In this document: in pieces, positions 1 to 8,152 of the stretch
Layout of the letters: every line of letters starts with the position of its first letter
How positions within the stretch are numbered: position 1 is the stretch's first letter
DNA from: Streptomyces longhuiensis
GTDB taxonomy: Bacteria > Actinomycetota > Actinomycetes > Streptomycetales > Streptomycetaceae
Direction of reading: 5' to 3'
NCBI RefSeq assembly: GCF_020616555.1
Contig: NZ_CP085173.1
Span: forward strand, 3,173,501 to 3,237,500
DNA length: 64,000 nt
The notes under the pieces: model-generated
Seen by the model: the letters and a program-made list of their open reading frames with translations, nothing else
Told to the model about the DNA's origin: nothing
Databases searched by the model: none
Translations under genes and position numbers: made by a program

Positions 1-186
1 GCGCGGGAGTCGGCCGGCGAGCCCGACGAGGAGGGGTGGGTGACGGTGACTCTGCCGGTCGAGTCGGAGGACGTCGCGTACGGCCAGTTGTTCGCGCTCG
101 GGCCCGAGGCGGAGGTCCTCGCACCCGCCGCGCTGCGCGAGCGCTTCGCCGAGGCGGCGCGGCGGACGGCCGACCGCTACCGGTGA
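1..186 (+). CDS. C-terminal end of a WYL-domain transcriptional regulator (partial)
   Basis: An open frame enters from the left edge and stops at a TGA at 184-186, so only about 61 C-terminal residues are visible. They read as an acidic linker, a strand ending VTVTLPVES, a helix with LFALGPEAEVL, then APAALRERFAEAA and a terminal RY. This order (strand, LLxLGxxxEVLxPxxLR, short helix, RY end) is typical of the C-terminal extension of actinobacterial YafY/DeoR-like WYL regulators. The winged-helix and WYL domains would lie outside the window. The family call rests on pattern resemblance only. Confidence 0.55.
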   Translation, partial: ARESAGEPDEEGWVTVTLPVESEDVAYGQLFALGPEAEVLAPAALRERFAEAARRTADRYR

Positions 187-289
187 ACTGCCGGGCGCCG
201 TGCCCTCGGCATGTGCGCGCATAACGAACTGGCGCAGCTCCGGCACTCGGCGTGCGTCCCCGACCCCCAAGGCAGATGCTTGTCCAGTG

Positions 290-841
290 ATGGACGAGAC
301 GGAGTTCTGGGAGATCGTGGACAGCACCCGCGAGGCCGCCGAGGGCGACCCCGAGGACCATGCCGAGCTGCTCGTCGACCGGCTGCTCCAGGCCGACCCC
401 GACGCGGTGCTCGACTTCGCCCGTCACTTCGAGTCCCGCTACCACCGCGCCTACCGCTGGGACCTGTGGGGCGCCGCGTGGGTGCTGCTCGGCGGGGCGA
501 GCGACGACGCGTTCGACTACTTCCGCTGCTGGCTGATCGGCCAGGGCCGGGAGGTCTTCGAGGGCGCGCTGCACGAGCCGGACGCGCTCGCCGATCTGCT
601 GGGCGAGTTCGACGAGGAGATCGACGGGGACGGCGAGGAGCTCGGTTACGCGGCGGACGAGGCGTACGAGGAGCTGACCGGCGCGGTGGCGCCCGATCTC
701 GGCATCCCGGCCGCGCCCGCGGAGCCGGAAGGCACGCCGGTCGACTTCGAGAACGCGGCGGAGCTCGAGCGTCTGTACCCGAAGCTCTCGGAGCGCTTCG
801 GGTCACAGGCGGCCGAGCACTCGGAGCGCTTCGGGTCATAG
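290..841 (+). CDS. DUF4240 domain protein with repeat-derived C-terminus
   Basis: A 183-residue soluble acidic protein beginning MDETEFWEIVDSTR. The FWxIVDxTR opening, the YxxDLWGAAWVLLGGxSDDxFxYFRCWLIGQGRE core and the later LGYAADEAYEELTG segment are hallmarks of DUF4240, a family of unknown function widespread in Streptomyces. The ATG at 290 is chosen because the family starts with MDExxFW; an in-frame start at 200 would add an unrelated leader. The last 17 residues come from the first one and a half units of a 33-bp tandem array (SERFGSQAAEH then SERFGS-stop), where a CAG-to-TAG change ends the frame. The native C-terminus may therefore have been changed by array growth. Confidence 0.8.
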   Translation: MDETEFWEIVDSTREAAEGDPEDHAELLVDRLLQADPDAVLDFARHFESRYHRAYRWDLWGAAWVLLGGASDDAFDYFRCWLIGQGREVFEGALHEPDALADLLGEFDEEIDGDGEELGYAADEAYEELTGAVAPDLGIPAAPAEPEGTPVDFENAAELERLYPKLSERFGSQAAEHSERFGS

Positions 842-1150
842 GCGGCCCAGGTCTCGGAGCGCATCGGGCCATAGACGGCCCAGCTCCCAGAGCACATCGG
901 GCCATAGACGGCCCAGCTCCCAGAGCCCTTCAGGTCACAGGCGGCCCAGCACTCGGAGCGCATCGGTCCATAGACGGCCGAGCACTCGGAGCCCTTCAGG
1001 CCATAGACGGCCCAGCTCCCAGAGCCCTTCAGGTCACAGGCGGCCCAGCTCCCAGAGCACATCGGGTCACAGGCGGCCGAGCACTCGGAGCCCTTCAGGC
1101 CATAGACGGCCCAGCTCCCAGAGCCCTTCAGGCCATAGGCGCCCTAGGCC
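788..1150. repeat. 33-bp tandem array, 11 units, spanning a gene end and the convergent gap
   Basis: Eleven head-to-tail 33-bp units start at 788, 821, 854, 887, 920, 953, 986, 1019, 1052, 1085 and 1118; the last is degenerate. There are no spacers, so it is a minisatellite and not a CRISPR array. Units keep the codon phase of the upstream gene and vary at fixed positions (TCG/CCA, CGC/CAC/CCC, TTC/ATC, TCA/CCA, CAG/TAG, GAG/CAG, CAC/CTC). The first copy and half of the second are coding; the rest fills the gap before the convergent epimerase gene ending at 1170. The minus strand stays open through the units as an 11-residue repeat, but nothing supports its translation. Confidence 0.93.
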
Positions 1151-1169
1151 GGCCGAAGCGTCCCGGGGG

Positions 1170-2093
1170 TCAGCGCCTGGCCGCCCTGATCGCCTCCTCG
1201 ATACCGGGGAACGCGAACGTGAAGCCTGATTCCAGGAGCCGGGTCGGCACGGCCCGTGTGCTGCCGAGGACGTCGCCCGCCATCTCGCCGAGGGCCATGC
1301 GCAGGGCGGAGGCGGGGGCCGTCAGCAGGGTGGGGCGGTGCAGCACGCGCCCCATCGCGGCGGTCACCTCGCCGTTCGTGACGGGGTGCGGGGCGGTGAG
1401 GTTCACGGGGCCCGACAGCTCGTCCGTGGCGAGGATGTGGCGCAGGGCCGCGATCTCGTCGTGCAGCGCGATGTACGACCAGTACTGGCGGCCGTCGCCC
1501 ATACGTCCGCCGAGCCCGGCCAGGAACAGCGGGAAGAGCCGCGCCCAGGCCCCGCCGTCGCGGGACACGACGAGCCCGGACCGCGCGAACACGGTGCGGA
1601 TTCCGGCCTCCTGGGCGGGCGCCGCGGCCTCCTCCCACTCCACGCACAGCTGGGGCAGGAACCCGTCCCCGGGCGGCGCGCTCTCGTCGACGGCGCGCGT
1701 GCCGGTGTCGCCGTAGTAGCCGACGGCGCTGCCGTTGACGAAGACACGGGGAGGCTGTTCGAGTGTGGCGACGGCCTCGGCGAGCGTCGCGGTGCCGAGG
1801 ACCCGGCTGTCGCGGATCCTCTTCTTGTACGCGTCGGTCCAGCGGCGGTCGCCCACGCCCGCGGCGGCGAAATTGAGGACCGCGTCGCAGCCGGAGAGCC
1901 CGGCCGCGTCGACGGACCCCCGCTCCGGGTCCCAGCGGACCTCGTCCGGGGCCGCCGGCTCCCTGCGGACCAGGCGGACGACGTCGTGCCCGTCGGCCCG
2001 CAGGGACCGGGTCAGGGCGGAGCCGATGAGGCCGGAGGCGCCGGCGACGGCGAACCGGGAGCGGCGTACGGGTGCGGAATCGCTCTGGGTCAT
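1170..2093 (-). CDS. TIGR01777/SDR39U1-type NAD(P)-dependent epimerase
   Basis: A 307-residue atypical short-chain dehydrogenase. The Rossmann motif GASGLIG lies near residues 18-24. Later come DAVLNFAAAGVGDRRWTD, a VNGSAVGYYGDTG segment holding the YxxG-type active-site region near residue 125, and a C-terminal DUF1731-like part with LLTAPASALRMALGEMAG. These match the SDR39U1/YfcH group, whose physiological substrate is not established. Length is typical. The ATG at 2093 faces away from the divergent GNAT gene at 2157, so the two probably have separate promoters in the 63-bp gap. It converges on the DUF4240 gene across the 33-bp array. Confidence 0.88.
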   Translation of the reverse strand: MTQSDSAPVRRSRFAVAGASGLIGSALTRSLRADGHDVVRLVRREPAAPDEVRWDPERGSVDAAGLSGCDAVLNFAAAGVGDRRWTDAYKKRIRDSRVLGTATLAEAVATLEQPPRVFVNGSAVGYYGDTGTRAVDESAPPGDGFLPQLCVEWEEAAAPAQEAGIRTVFARSGLVVSRDGGAWARLFPLFLAGLGGRMGDGRQYWSYIALHDEIAALRHILATDELSGPVNLTAPHPVTNGEVTAAMGRVLHRPTLLTAPASALRMALGEMAGDVLGSTRAVPTRLLESGFTFAFPGIEEAIRAARR

Positions 2094-2143
2094 GGGGCCA
2101 TCCTGCCGCGTGGAACGCCCGGCGGCCGGTCGTGGGCCGGTCG

Positions 2144-2149
2144 TACAGT
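2144..2149 (+). promoter_or_regulatory. -10 element (TACAGT) of a leaderless start
   Basis: TACAGT lies 7 nt before the ATG at 2157. In Streptomyces a TANNNT hexamer 6-8 nt before a start codon, with no Shine-Dalgarno sequence, usually marks a leaderless transcript. No convincing -35 is visible. Confidence 0.5.
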
Positions 2150-2156
2150 GGCCCCC

Positions 2157-2645
2157 ATGTCACAGCCGTACATACGTCTCGCCCGCCCCGACGACGAGGA
2201 CGGGCTGGCCCGGCTCGACCGCGCCGCCTGGTCGACGCTGCACTCCGTCCAGCCGCAGCCGCTGCCGCCGTACGACCCGTTCTTCTCGGAGCGGTTCGGG
2301 CCGCGGGACCATCTGGTCGCGGAACTCGACGGGCGGCTCGCCGGTTACGTACGCATCGCCTATCCCACGTCGCTCGCCGTCCACACCCATGTCCGGCAGA
2401 TCCAGGGCCTCGCGGTCGCCGCCGAGGCGCGGGGCGCCGGGGTCGGCCGGGCGCTGGTCCGCGCGGCGCTGGAGCACGCCCGCAAGGCCGGCGCGCGCCG
2501 CATGACGCTGCGGGTGCTCGGGCACAACGGTCCCGCGCGGGCGCTGTACGAGTCCGAGGGGTTCGTGGTCGAGGGAGTCCTGCCGGAGGAGCTCCTGCTC
2601 GACGGGAAGTACGTGGACGACGTCCTCATGGGCCAGGCCCTGTGA
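2157..2645 (+). CDS. GNAT family N-acetyltransferase
   Basis: A 162-residue single-domain acetyltransferase. The acetyl-CoA binding loop is in motif A near residues 80-100 (VQIQGLAVAAEARGAGVGRALV, with the RGxGxG/A turn). Motif B follows with LRVLGHNGPARALYESEGF, the usual N-x-x-A-x-x-x-Y-x-x-x-G-F ending. The substrate cannot be told from sequence. The ATG at 2157 has no ribosome-binding site but has TACAGT 7 nt upstream, suggesting a leaderless mRNA. The next gene starts 91 bp downstream on the same strand. Confidence 0.85.
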   Translation: MSQPYIRLARPDDEDGLARLDRAAWSTLHSVQPQPLPPYDPFFSERFGPRDHLVAELDGRLAGYVRIAYPTSLAVHTHVRQIQGLAVAAEARGAGVGRALVRAALEHARKAGARRMTLRVLGHNGPARALYESEGFVVEGVLPEELLLDGKYVDDVLMGQAL

Positions 2646-2736
2646 GCGGGGCGCGGCGGTTCTGACGGACCCGCCCGGGGTGCGGGGACGGCCCTCCCGT
2701 AGGAGCGTGAAAGGGTCCATGGGAAGGAGCCCGCCG

Positions 2737-3843
2737 ATGACCGGGGCGTTGTCGCGTCGCCGGGACGGCGAGGAGCGGGCCTGGCTGCGCGGGGCACCGC
2801 CGCCGCGCTGGGTGCGAGTGCTGCCGGTCGCTCTGCTCCTCGCCCTGTGCACGGCCCAGCTGGTCACCGAGGAGAAGCTGGACCTCGGTTTCCTGCTGGG
2901 GGCGATCCCGCCGCTGGCCGCTCTCACGTACGGGCCCGCCGCCACGGCGCTGCTCGGCGGCGTCGTGATCATCCTGCTGAACGTGCCCTTCATGAACCTC
3001 GGGCACCCCGGCAACAGCGACGTGCTCACGGTCTCCTTCGTGGCACTGCTCAGCGTGCTGATCGGCTGGGTCCGCAGCCGGCGCGACGACCAGCTCGTCA
3101 CCGTGCGCACGGTCGCCGAGGCGGCCCAGTTCGCCGTGCTTCCGCCGCTGCGCGAACGGGTCGGATCGGTGCGCTGCGCGGGCCTGTACCGCGCGGCCGA
3201 GCGCGGGACGCTGGTCGGCGGCGACCTGTTCGACGTACGCAGGAGTCCGGCCGGGGTACGCGCCGTGATCGGCGATGTGCAGGGCCACGGGCTGTCCGCG
3301 GTGGGCACGGTGGCGGGGCTGCTCGGCGCGTTCCGTGAGGCGGTGCTCGACCAGGCGGACCTGGAGGGGGTCGCGGCGCGCCTCGACCGCAGGCTCGTGG
3401 TCGACTCGGCCGAGGACGAGCACGCCGAGCTGTTCGCGACCGCGCTGCTCCTCGAGTTCCCCGACGACTCCCCGGTGGTACGGGCCATGTCGTGCGGCCA
3501 TCCGCGTCCGCTGCTCCTGCGCGGGGAGGAGGTCATCGAGCTGCCGGTGCCGTCCGGGGCGCCTCTCGGACTCGGGATCGCGGGCCTCTCGCCGCCCGAG
3601 CAGCTCACGGTGCGGCTGCAGCCCGGCGACCGGCTGCTCGGCCTGACGGACGGGCTGATCGAGGCGCGGGACTCGTCCGGCGCCTTCTATCCGCTGGCGG
3701 AGCGTCTGGTCCGGTTCAGCACGGACGATCCGGCGGAGCTGACGGACGCGCTGTGGCGGGACGTGGTGCGGTTCGCGGGGACGGTACGGGACGATCTGAC
3801 GATGCTCGTGTTCGCGCCGGAGGTCGACCCGTCGGACGACTGA
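2737..3843 (+). CDS. Membrane-anchored PP2C/SpoIIE-type serine phosphatase
   Basis: A 368-residue protein. The first ~110 residues hold three or four hydrophobic segments (VLPVALLLALCTAQL; FLLGAIPPLAAL with ATALLGGVVIILL; VSFVALLSVLIGWV). Then comes a linker with AQFAVLPP, as in RsbU-like phosphatases, and a PP2C-SpoIIE domain with metal-binding motifs VGGDLFD, IGDVQGHG, SCGHPRPLLL and LGLTDGLIEARD. Members dephosphorylate anti-anti-sigma factors in partner-switching systems. No sensor domain is seen beyond the membrane part. The ATG at 2737 is preferred over 2719 because GGAAGGAG sits 7 nt before it. The stop is 3 nt from the convergent TetR gene. Confidence 0.87.
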   Translation: MTGALSRRRDGEERAWLRGAPPPRWVRVLPVALLLALCTAQLVTEEKLDLGFLLGAIPPLAALTYGPAATALLGGVVIILLNVPFMNLGHPGNSDVLTVSFVALLSVLIGWVRSRRDDQLVTVRTVAEAAQFAVLPPLRERVGSVRCAGLYRAAERGTLVGGDLFDVRRSPAGVRAVIGDVQGHGLSAVGTVAGLLGAFREAVLDQADLEGVAARLDRRLVVDSAEDEHAELFATALLLEFPDDSPVVRAMSCGHPRPLLLRGEEVIELPVPSGAPLGLGIAGLSPPEQLTVRLQPGDRLLGLTDGLIEARDSSGAFYPLAERLVRFSTDDPAELTDALWRDVVRFAGTVRDDLTMLVFAPEVDPSDD

Positions 3844-3846
3844 CGG

Positions 3847-4518
3847 TCACTGCCGGCCGGTGCCCTGACCGCCCCCCAACAGGCTGATCCCGCCGGTCAG
3901 TTCGCGCAGGCAGCGGAGCGCGAGGACCGCCGGTGAGCCGGTCGCGCCCGTCGCGGGTGCGTCGGTGGCGGCCCAGGCCTCCAGGGCGATCCGGATGGCG
4001 TCGGTGGCCGCGGCGGCGGCGAGCCGTACGTCGAGGGGGTCCGCCCGCTCGCCCGCGAGCCGCGCGAGGACCGGCACGAGGCGCTCCTCCGACTCCTGGT
4101 TGACCCGGTACCAGACGGCCCGCAGCGCGGCGTCGTCCTGGGCCGCGCGCAGCAGTCCCCTGGTCGTCTCCAGCTGTTCGGGGCCGTGGTCGCCGGGGGC
4201 GGAGAGCGTGGCGGTGACGGCCGTCTCCAGGGTGAGCCGCAGGTCGGCGCCGGGCTCGGCGTCGGCGAGGAGGGCGCGCCAGGCATCGCCGCCCGCGGCG
4301 AGGAGCGGGCCGACCGCGTCCTGCTTGCCCCGGAAGTAGCGGTAGAAGGTGCGCAGCGCGACGCCCGCGCGGTGGGCGATGTCCTCGGCCGTCGTGCCGT
4401 CGGGGCCGTGCTCGGCGAAGAGTTCGGCGGCGGCGCGGGCGATGTCCAGCTGAGTGGCGGCCTTGCGCCGCTCGGTCAGGGAGGGCTGCGGACTGCGCTG
4501 ATCGTTCGTGGGGCTCAC
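3847..4518 (-). CDS. TetR family transcriptional regulator
   Basis: A 223-residue regulator. The N-terminal TetR helix-turn-helix spans about residues 17-63 (AAELFAEHGPDGTTAEDIAHRAGVALRTFYRYF, followed by the GKQDA turn). The C-terminal ligand domain is alanine-rich and uninformative. It is divergent from the SDR gene at 4656. The 137-bp gap holds the inverted repeat GCACGTT-n15-AACGTGC, so the likely role is to repress itself and the SDR gene, relieved by a substrate of the SDR. That link is inferred from layout. Confidence 0.88.
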   Translation of the reverse strand: MSPTNDQRSPQPSLTERRKAATQLDIARAAAELFAEHGPDGTTAEDIAHRAGVALRTFYRYFRGKQDAVGPLLAAGGDAWRALLADAEPGADLRLTLETAVTATLSAPGDHGPEQLETTRGLLRAAQDDAALRAVWYRVNQESEERLVPVLARLAGERADPLDVRLAAAAATDAIRIALEAWAATDAPATGATGSPAVLALRCLRELTGGISLLGGGQGTGRQ

Positions 4519-4549
4519 CGGAGGAGCCTATGCGCCCTGGAACAAACCT

Positions 4550-4578
4550 GCACGTTCTGACGTTATGGCAAAACGTGC
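4550..4578. promoter_or_regulatory. Candidate TetR operator between the TetR and SDR genes
   Basis: GCACGTT (4550-4556) is repeated inverted as AACGTGC (4572-4578) with a 15-nt spacer that contains a further ACGT. Two 7-bp arms two helical turns apart fit a TetR dimer site. Binding is inferred from the divergent arrangement only. Confidence 0.5.
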
Positions 4579-4655
4579 CATCCAGGCGTACGGTGGACAG
4601 CGAATCCGGCGATCCCGGTGCCGCGGATCGTGAAGAGAATGAAGTGGAGCAGCAC

Positions 4656-5459
4656 ATGAGCCCGAACCTGAACCGCTACGAAGGCCGTCGCGTACTCGTC
4701 ACCGGCGGTGGCTCCGGCATCGGCCAGGCCACCGTGCTGCGGGTCCTCGCCGAGGGCGCCCGCGCGGTCGCCGCCGACGTCAGCGAGGCGGGCCTGAAGG
4801 ACACCGTCGAGAAGGCGGCCGCCGCGGGCACCGCGGACCGGCTGACCACGGTCGTCGTGAACGTCGCGGACGAGGCCTCCGTGCGCGCGGGCGTCGCCGC
4901 CGCCGTCGAGGCGCTCGGCGGCCTGGACGTGCTGGTCAACGCGGCCGGCATCCTGCGCTCCTCGCACACCCACGAGACGTCGCTCGCCGACTTCAACCAG
5001 GTGCTGCAGATCAATCTGGCCGGTACGTTCCTGATGATCCGTGAGTCGATCCCGGCGCTGCTCGCGGGTGACGGTTCCGCCGTCATCAACTTCAGCTCGA
5101 CGTCGGCGACGTTCGCCCACCCCTACATGGCGGCGTACGCGGCGAGCAAGGGCGGCATCCAGTCCATGACGCACGCCCTGGCGAGCGAGTACGGCAAGCA
5201 GGGCATCCGGTTCACCGCCGTACAGCCCGGTTCCATCTCCTCCGGCATGACCGACGGCTCCGGCGCCAGCCGGCAGAGCAGCGGCCCCGGCCTGCCCGAG
5301 GACGCCGACATGAGCCTGTTCATGAAGCTGGCGCCGGCCATCGGCCAGGGTTTCGCGGGGCCGGAGAGCGTGGCGTCCGTCGTCGCGCTGCTCGGCTCGG
5401 ACGACGGCAGGTTCATCACCGGCACGGAGATCAGGATCGACGGCGGTACGCACTTCTGA
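4656..5459 (+). CDS. Short-chain dehydrogenase/reductase (classical SDR)
   Basis: A 267-residue classical SDR. It shows the cofactor motif TGGGSGIG (residues 16-23), NAAG near residue 93, the catalytic Ser in INFSSTSA, Tyr and Lys in YAASKGG, and a C-terminal end GTEIRIDGG typical of 3-oxoacyl-ACP reductase-like members. The substrate is not predictable. The ATG at 4656 follows a GTGGAG ribosome-binding site; upstream in-frame codons lack one. The divergent TetR gene and the inverted repeat between them suggest ligand-controlled expression. Confidence 0.88.
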   Translation: MSPNLNRYEGRRVLVTGGGSGIGQATVLRVLAEGARAVAADVSEAGLKDTVEKAAAAGTADRLTTVVVNVADEASVRAGVAAAVEALGGLDVLVNAAGILRSSHTHETSLADFNQVLQINLAGTFLMIRESIPALLAGDGSAVINFSSTSATFAHPYMAAYAASKGGIQSMTHALASEYGKQGIRFTAVQPGSISSGMTDGSGASRQSSGPGLPEDADMSLFMKLAPAIGQGFAGPESVASVVALLGSDDGRFITGTEIRIDGGTHF

Positions 5460-5558
5460 TCTGCGCCGAAGGCGGGTCTGACCTGCGGAGGGTCCGCGAT
5501 CACTCGTATGGCGCCGCGTGCGGGGCGGGCCCCGGGCGCGCGACGGAGAGTGGCACGT

Positions 5559-6398
5559 ATGCGCGTCTTCCGTATGACGTTGTACTGCGCACCGGTGGCC
5601 ACGGTCTTCGGCCTGCTGCTGATGTGTGCCGTGACCGTCGGGCCCGGGGACGGCGGTTCAGCGGCGAAGTCGGGCCGGGCCGCGGGCCGCACCCCCGCCG
5701 ACCGGGCCGCGCCGGCGCTGCCGCCGGCCGCCGTACCGGTGCGCCGGCCGCCGGTACTGTCGCCGGTGCGCCGGCCGGTCGACCGTCCGTACACCGCGGC
5801 GCTGCCCCGCATCGTGCCGCGGGCCAAGTGGCTGGCCGACACCGACCGCAGGCCGCCCGCCCGGTACGCCGCCCGCGTCACGGCGGTCTTCCTCCACCAC
5901 ACGGACTCGCCGAACGGCTACGACTGCGCCGACACGCCCCGCATCATCCGCTACCTGTACACGGGCCAGGCGGGCGGCCGGAACTGGGACGACATCGGCT
6001 ACAACTTCCTCGTCGACAGGTGCGGCACGATCTACGAGGGCCGGGCGGGCGGCGTCGACAAGGCGGTCGTGGGGGCGCACGCGCAGGGCTTCAACAAGGG
6101 CACGGCGGGCATCGCCGCCATCGGCACCTTCGTCGCGGGCACCCCGGTGCCCCGCGCCATGACGAACTCCATCGCGGCGCTGGCAGCCTGGAAGCTGGGC
6201 CTCGCGAACGTCGACCCGCGCTCCCGCGTCCGCCTCACCTCGACGAACAGCCTCAGCCGCTTCCCCAAGGGCAGGACGGCGGAGTTCAACGCCATCGCCG
6301 CGCACCGGGACGAGTACGAGACGTACTGCCCGGGGCAGGCCCTGATGGCCGCGCTCCCGGAGATCAGGCAGCGGGCGGCGGCGCTCCAGGGGCGCTAG
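5559..6398 (+). CDS. Secreted N-acetylmuramoyl-L-alanine amidase-like PGRP protein
   Basis: A 279-residue protein with an N-terminal hydrophobic stretch (residues ~10-30) acting as signal or anchor, a Pro/Arg-rich linker to about residue 85, then a PGRP/amidase_2 domain opening PRIVPRAKWLAD. Zinc ligands are visible: His in FLHHTDS, His in VVGAHAQGFN, and the Cys-bearing ETYCPGQAL end where family members carry the third ligand. GYNFLVDRCGTIYEGRAGG is a PGRP signature. It should bind or cleave the amide between MurNAc and the stem peptide in the cell wall. The ATG at 5559 has GGAGAG 8 nt upstream; 5550 (GTG) and 5508 are weaker alternatives. Confidence 0.87.
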   Translation: MRVFRMTLYCAPVATVFGLLLMCAVTVGPGDGGSAAKSGRAAGRTPADRAAPALPPAAVPVRRPPVLSPVRRPVDRPYTAALPRIVPRAKWLADTDRRPPARYAARVTAVFLHHTDSPNGYDCADTPRIIRYLYTGQAGGRNWDDIGYNFLVDRCGTIYEGRAGGVDKAVVGAHAQGFNKGTAGIAAIGTFVAGTPVPRAMTNSIAALAAWKLGLANVDPRSRVRLTSTNSLSRFPKGRTAEFNAIAAHRDEYETYCPGQALMAALPEIRQRAAALQGR

Positions 6399-6640
6399 GG
6401 ACCCCGCGTCCGGCGGCCCCGGGCGCCCCCTGTGCGACCGTGCCCGGGCTACGCGCGACTCCCTGTGCCGGGGCCCGGACCTACCCTCGACGGACTCGGG
6501 TACAGCCCGGGTGTTCCGGAGCCGTACGCGGGTTCGCCGGGGGGTAGGACGCCTTCGGAGCCCGTCTTCGTGCGCCGGCCGGACGGTCCGGGGTACGAGC
6601 GACGGCTCTCACCAGCCGCACAACCGCCAGGGAGGCGCAC

Positions 6641-7987
6641 GTGCCTGAGCCCGCACAGCACGCGGACGTCGTCATCGTGGGAGCCGGGGTCGCGGGACTC
6701 CTGGCCGCCCACCGCCTGACCAGGGCGGGCGTCCCCACCCTGGTCCTGGAGGCCGGCCCCTGTGTGGGCGGCCGCATGTCCACGGAGAAGGTCGACGGGT
6801 TCCGCCTGGACCGGATCGGCCGGCTCCTGTGCACCTCGGACCCCGAACTGCGCCGTGCCCCGGGCCTGGACGCCCTCGTCCTGCGCCCCTTCTCGCCGGG
6901 TGTGCTGGTGCACAGCGACGGCCGCCGCCATCGCACCGGGGAGCTCCCGGCCCCACGGCGCGCAAAGGGCGCACTCACAACGGCGCGCGCCCTCGCGAGC
7001 GCCCCCAGGGTGCCCCGCCCCCGCACCTCCAGGAGTCCGCGCCCCACCGCTCCACTCGGCAGCCCCCTGGATCACGCCCGGCTCGCCAGGGCCCTGGCCC
7101 GCCTTGCCGCGACGCCCGTGCCCCGCCTTCTCGCGCGCCCCGAACTCCCCGCCTCCGAGGCGCTGATCGGCCGCGGGCTGCCCGCCCGTACCCTCGACGG
7201 CTTTGTGCGCCCCCTCCTGTCGGCGCTCCTGTGCGACCCGGACCTGACCTCGTCGAGCCGGTGCGCGGACCTCGCCCTGCACGCCTACGCGCGCGGCCGC
7301 CTCTGCGTCCCCGAGGGCGGCGCCGACGCCCTGCCCGAAATGCTCGCCGCCGGGCTCCCGCCGGGCACGGTCCGCACCGGTGTCCGCGTCAGCGCCATCT
7401 CCGCGAACTCGGTGACGACCGAGGAACAGGGTGAACTCCGGTGCCGTTCGACGCTGTTGGCGACCGGGGCGCGCGCCGCGGCCGAGCTGCTCCCGGGGCT
7501 GCGCGTGCCGGACTTCCACCCCGTCACGGTCGTCCACCACGCGGTCCCCGAGCCGCCGCTCACCGACCCGGCGCTGCTCCTCGACGCCGACCGGCTGGGC
7601 CCCGTCGCATACACCGCGGTGATCAGCCAGGTCGACCCGACCCGCGCCCCGGCCGGCCGCGCGCTCGTCTCCTCGACGGTCCTCGGCCCGCCGCCGCCCG
7701 AGCGCGAGCTGCGGGCCCAACTGGCCGCCCTCTACGGCACGTCGACCTCCGACTGGGAGACCCTCGCGGTCCACCACGACCCGGAGGCGGTGCCCGCGAT
7801 GCCGGCCCCGCACGACCTGCACCGCCCGGTGCGGCTCCTCGACGGCCTCTATGTCTGCGGCGACCACCGCGGCACGAGCACGGTGCAGGGCGCCCTCCAC
7901 TCGGGCCGCCGGGCGGCGCACGCGATCCTCACGGACCTGGGCGTCCAACTGGCCCCGACGACCGGCAGGTTGTCGGCGGCCGCCTGA
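6641..7987 (+). CDS. FAD-dependent amine oxidase/phytoene desaturase-like oxidoreductase
   Basis: A 448-residue flavoprotein. The dinucleotide-binding loop VIVGAGVAGLLAA is at residues ~11-23, LVLEAGPCVGGRM follows as the second FAD contact, and a C-terminal GLYVCGDHRGTSTVQGALHSGRRAA motif closes the FAD site. It belongs to the broad NAD(P)-binding amine oxidase/protoporphyrinogen oxidase group; the substrate is unknown. The GTG at 6641 has GGAGG 5 nt upstream. The middle (residues ~105-160) is rich in Arg and Pro, as in other actinobacterial members. It stands alone between two secreted cell-wall enzymes. Confidence 0.85.
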   Translation: MPEPAQHADVVIVGAGVAGLLAAHRLTRAGVPTLVLEAGPCVGGRMSTEKVDGFRLDRIGRLLCTSDPELRRAPGLDALVLRPFSPGVLVHSDGRRHRTGELPAPRRAKGALTTARALASAPRVPRPRTSRSPRPTAPLGSPLDHARLARALARLAATPVPRLLARPELPASEALIGRGLPARTLDGFVRPLLSALLCDPDLTSSSRCADLALHAYARGRLCVPEGGADALPEMLAAGLPPGTVRTGVRVSAISANSVTTEEQGELRCRSTLLATGARAAAELLPGLRVPDFHPVTVVHHAVPEPPLTDPALLLDADRLGPVAYTAVISQVDPTRAPAGRALVSSTVLGPPPPERELRAQLAALYGTSTSDWETLAVHHDPEAVPAMPAPHDLHRPVRLLDGLYVCGDHRGTSTVQGALHSGRRAAHAILTDLGVQLAPTTGRLSAAA

Positions 7988-8152
7988 CCCGAACCCACGC
8001 CACACATCCGACCTCTATAGGGTCCCCTTACGCGCCCGTCTCCGTGGCACATTCCGGAGGCGGGCGCCCTCATTCCCGCACGCGCACCCTTGCCTCCACT
8101 GCAACTCCCCTTTACGGTCCCCACATCCGCACCCTTGTCCCTGGAGGCCGCA

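Noticed and set aside
646..1062. Minus-strand 138-codon frame made of 11-residue repeats
   Set aside because: It is antisense to the DUF4240 gene and the array; the repeat phase keeps several frames open. No ribosome-binding site or homology is visible.
788..1150. CRISPR-like array
   Set aside because: Units are contiguous 33-bp copies without unique spacers, and no cas genes are nearby.
211..1716. 501-codon plus-strand frame across the DUF4240 gene, array and epimerase
   Set aside because: It overlaps two supported genes, is Arg/Ala/Gly-rich and has no family motif.
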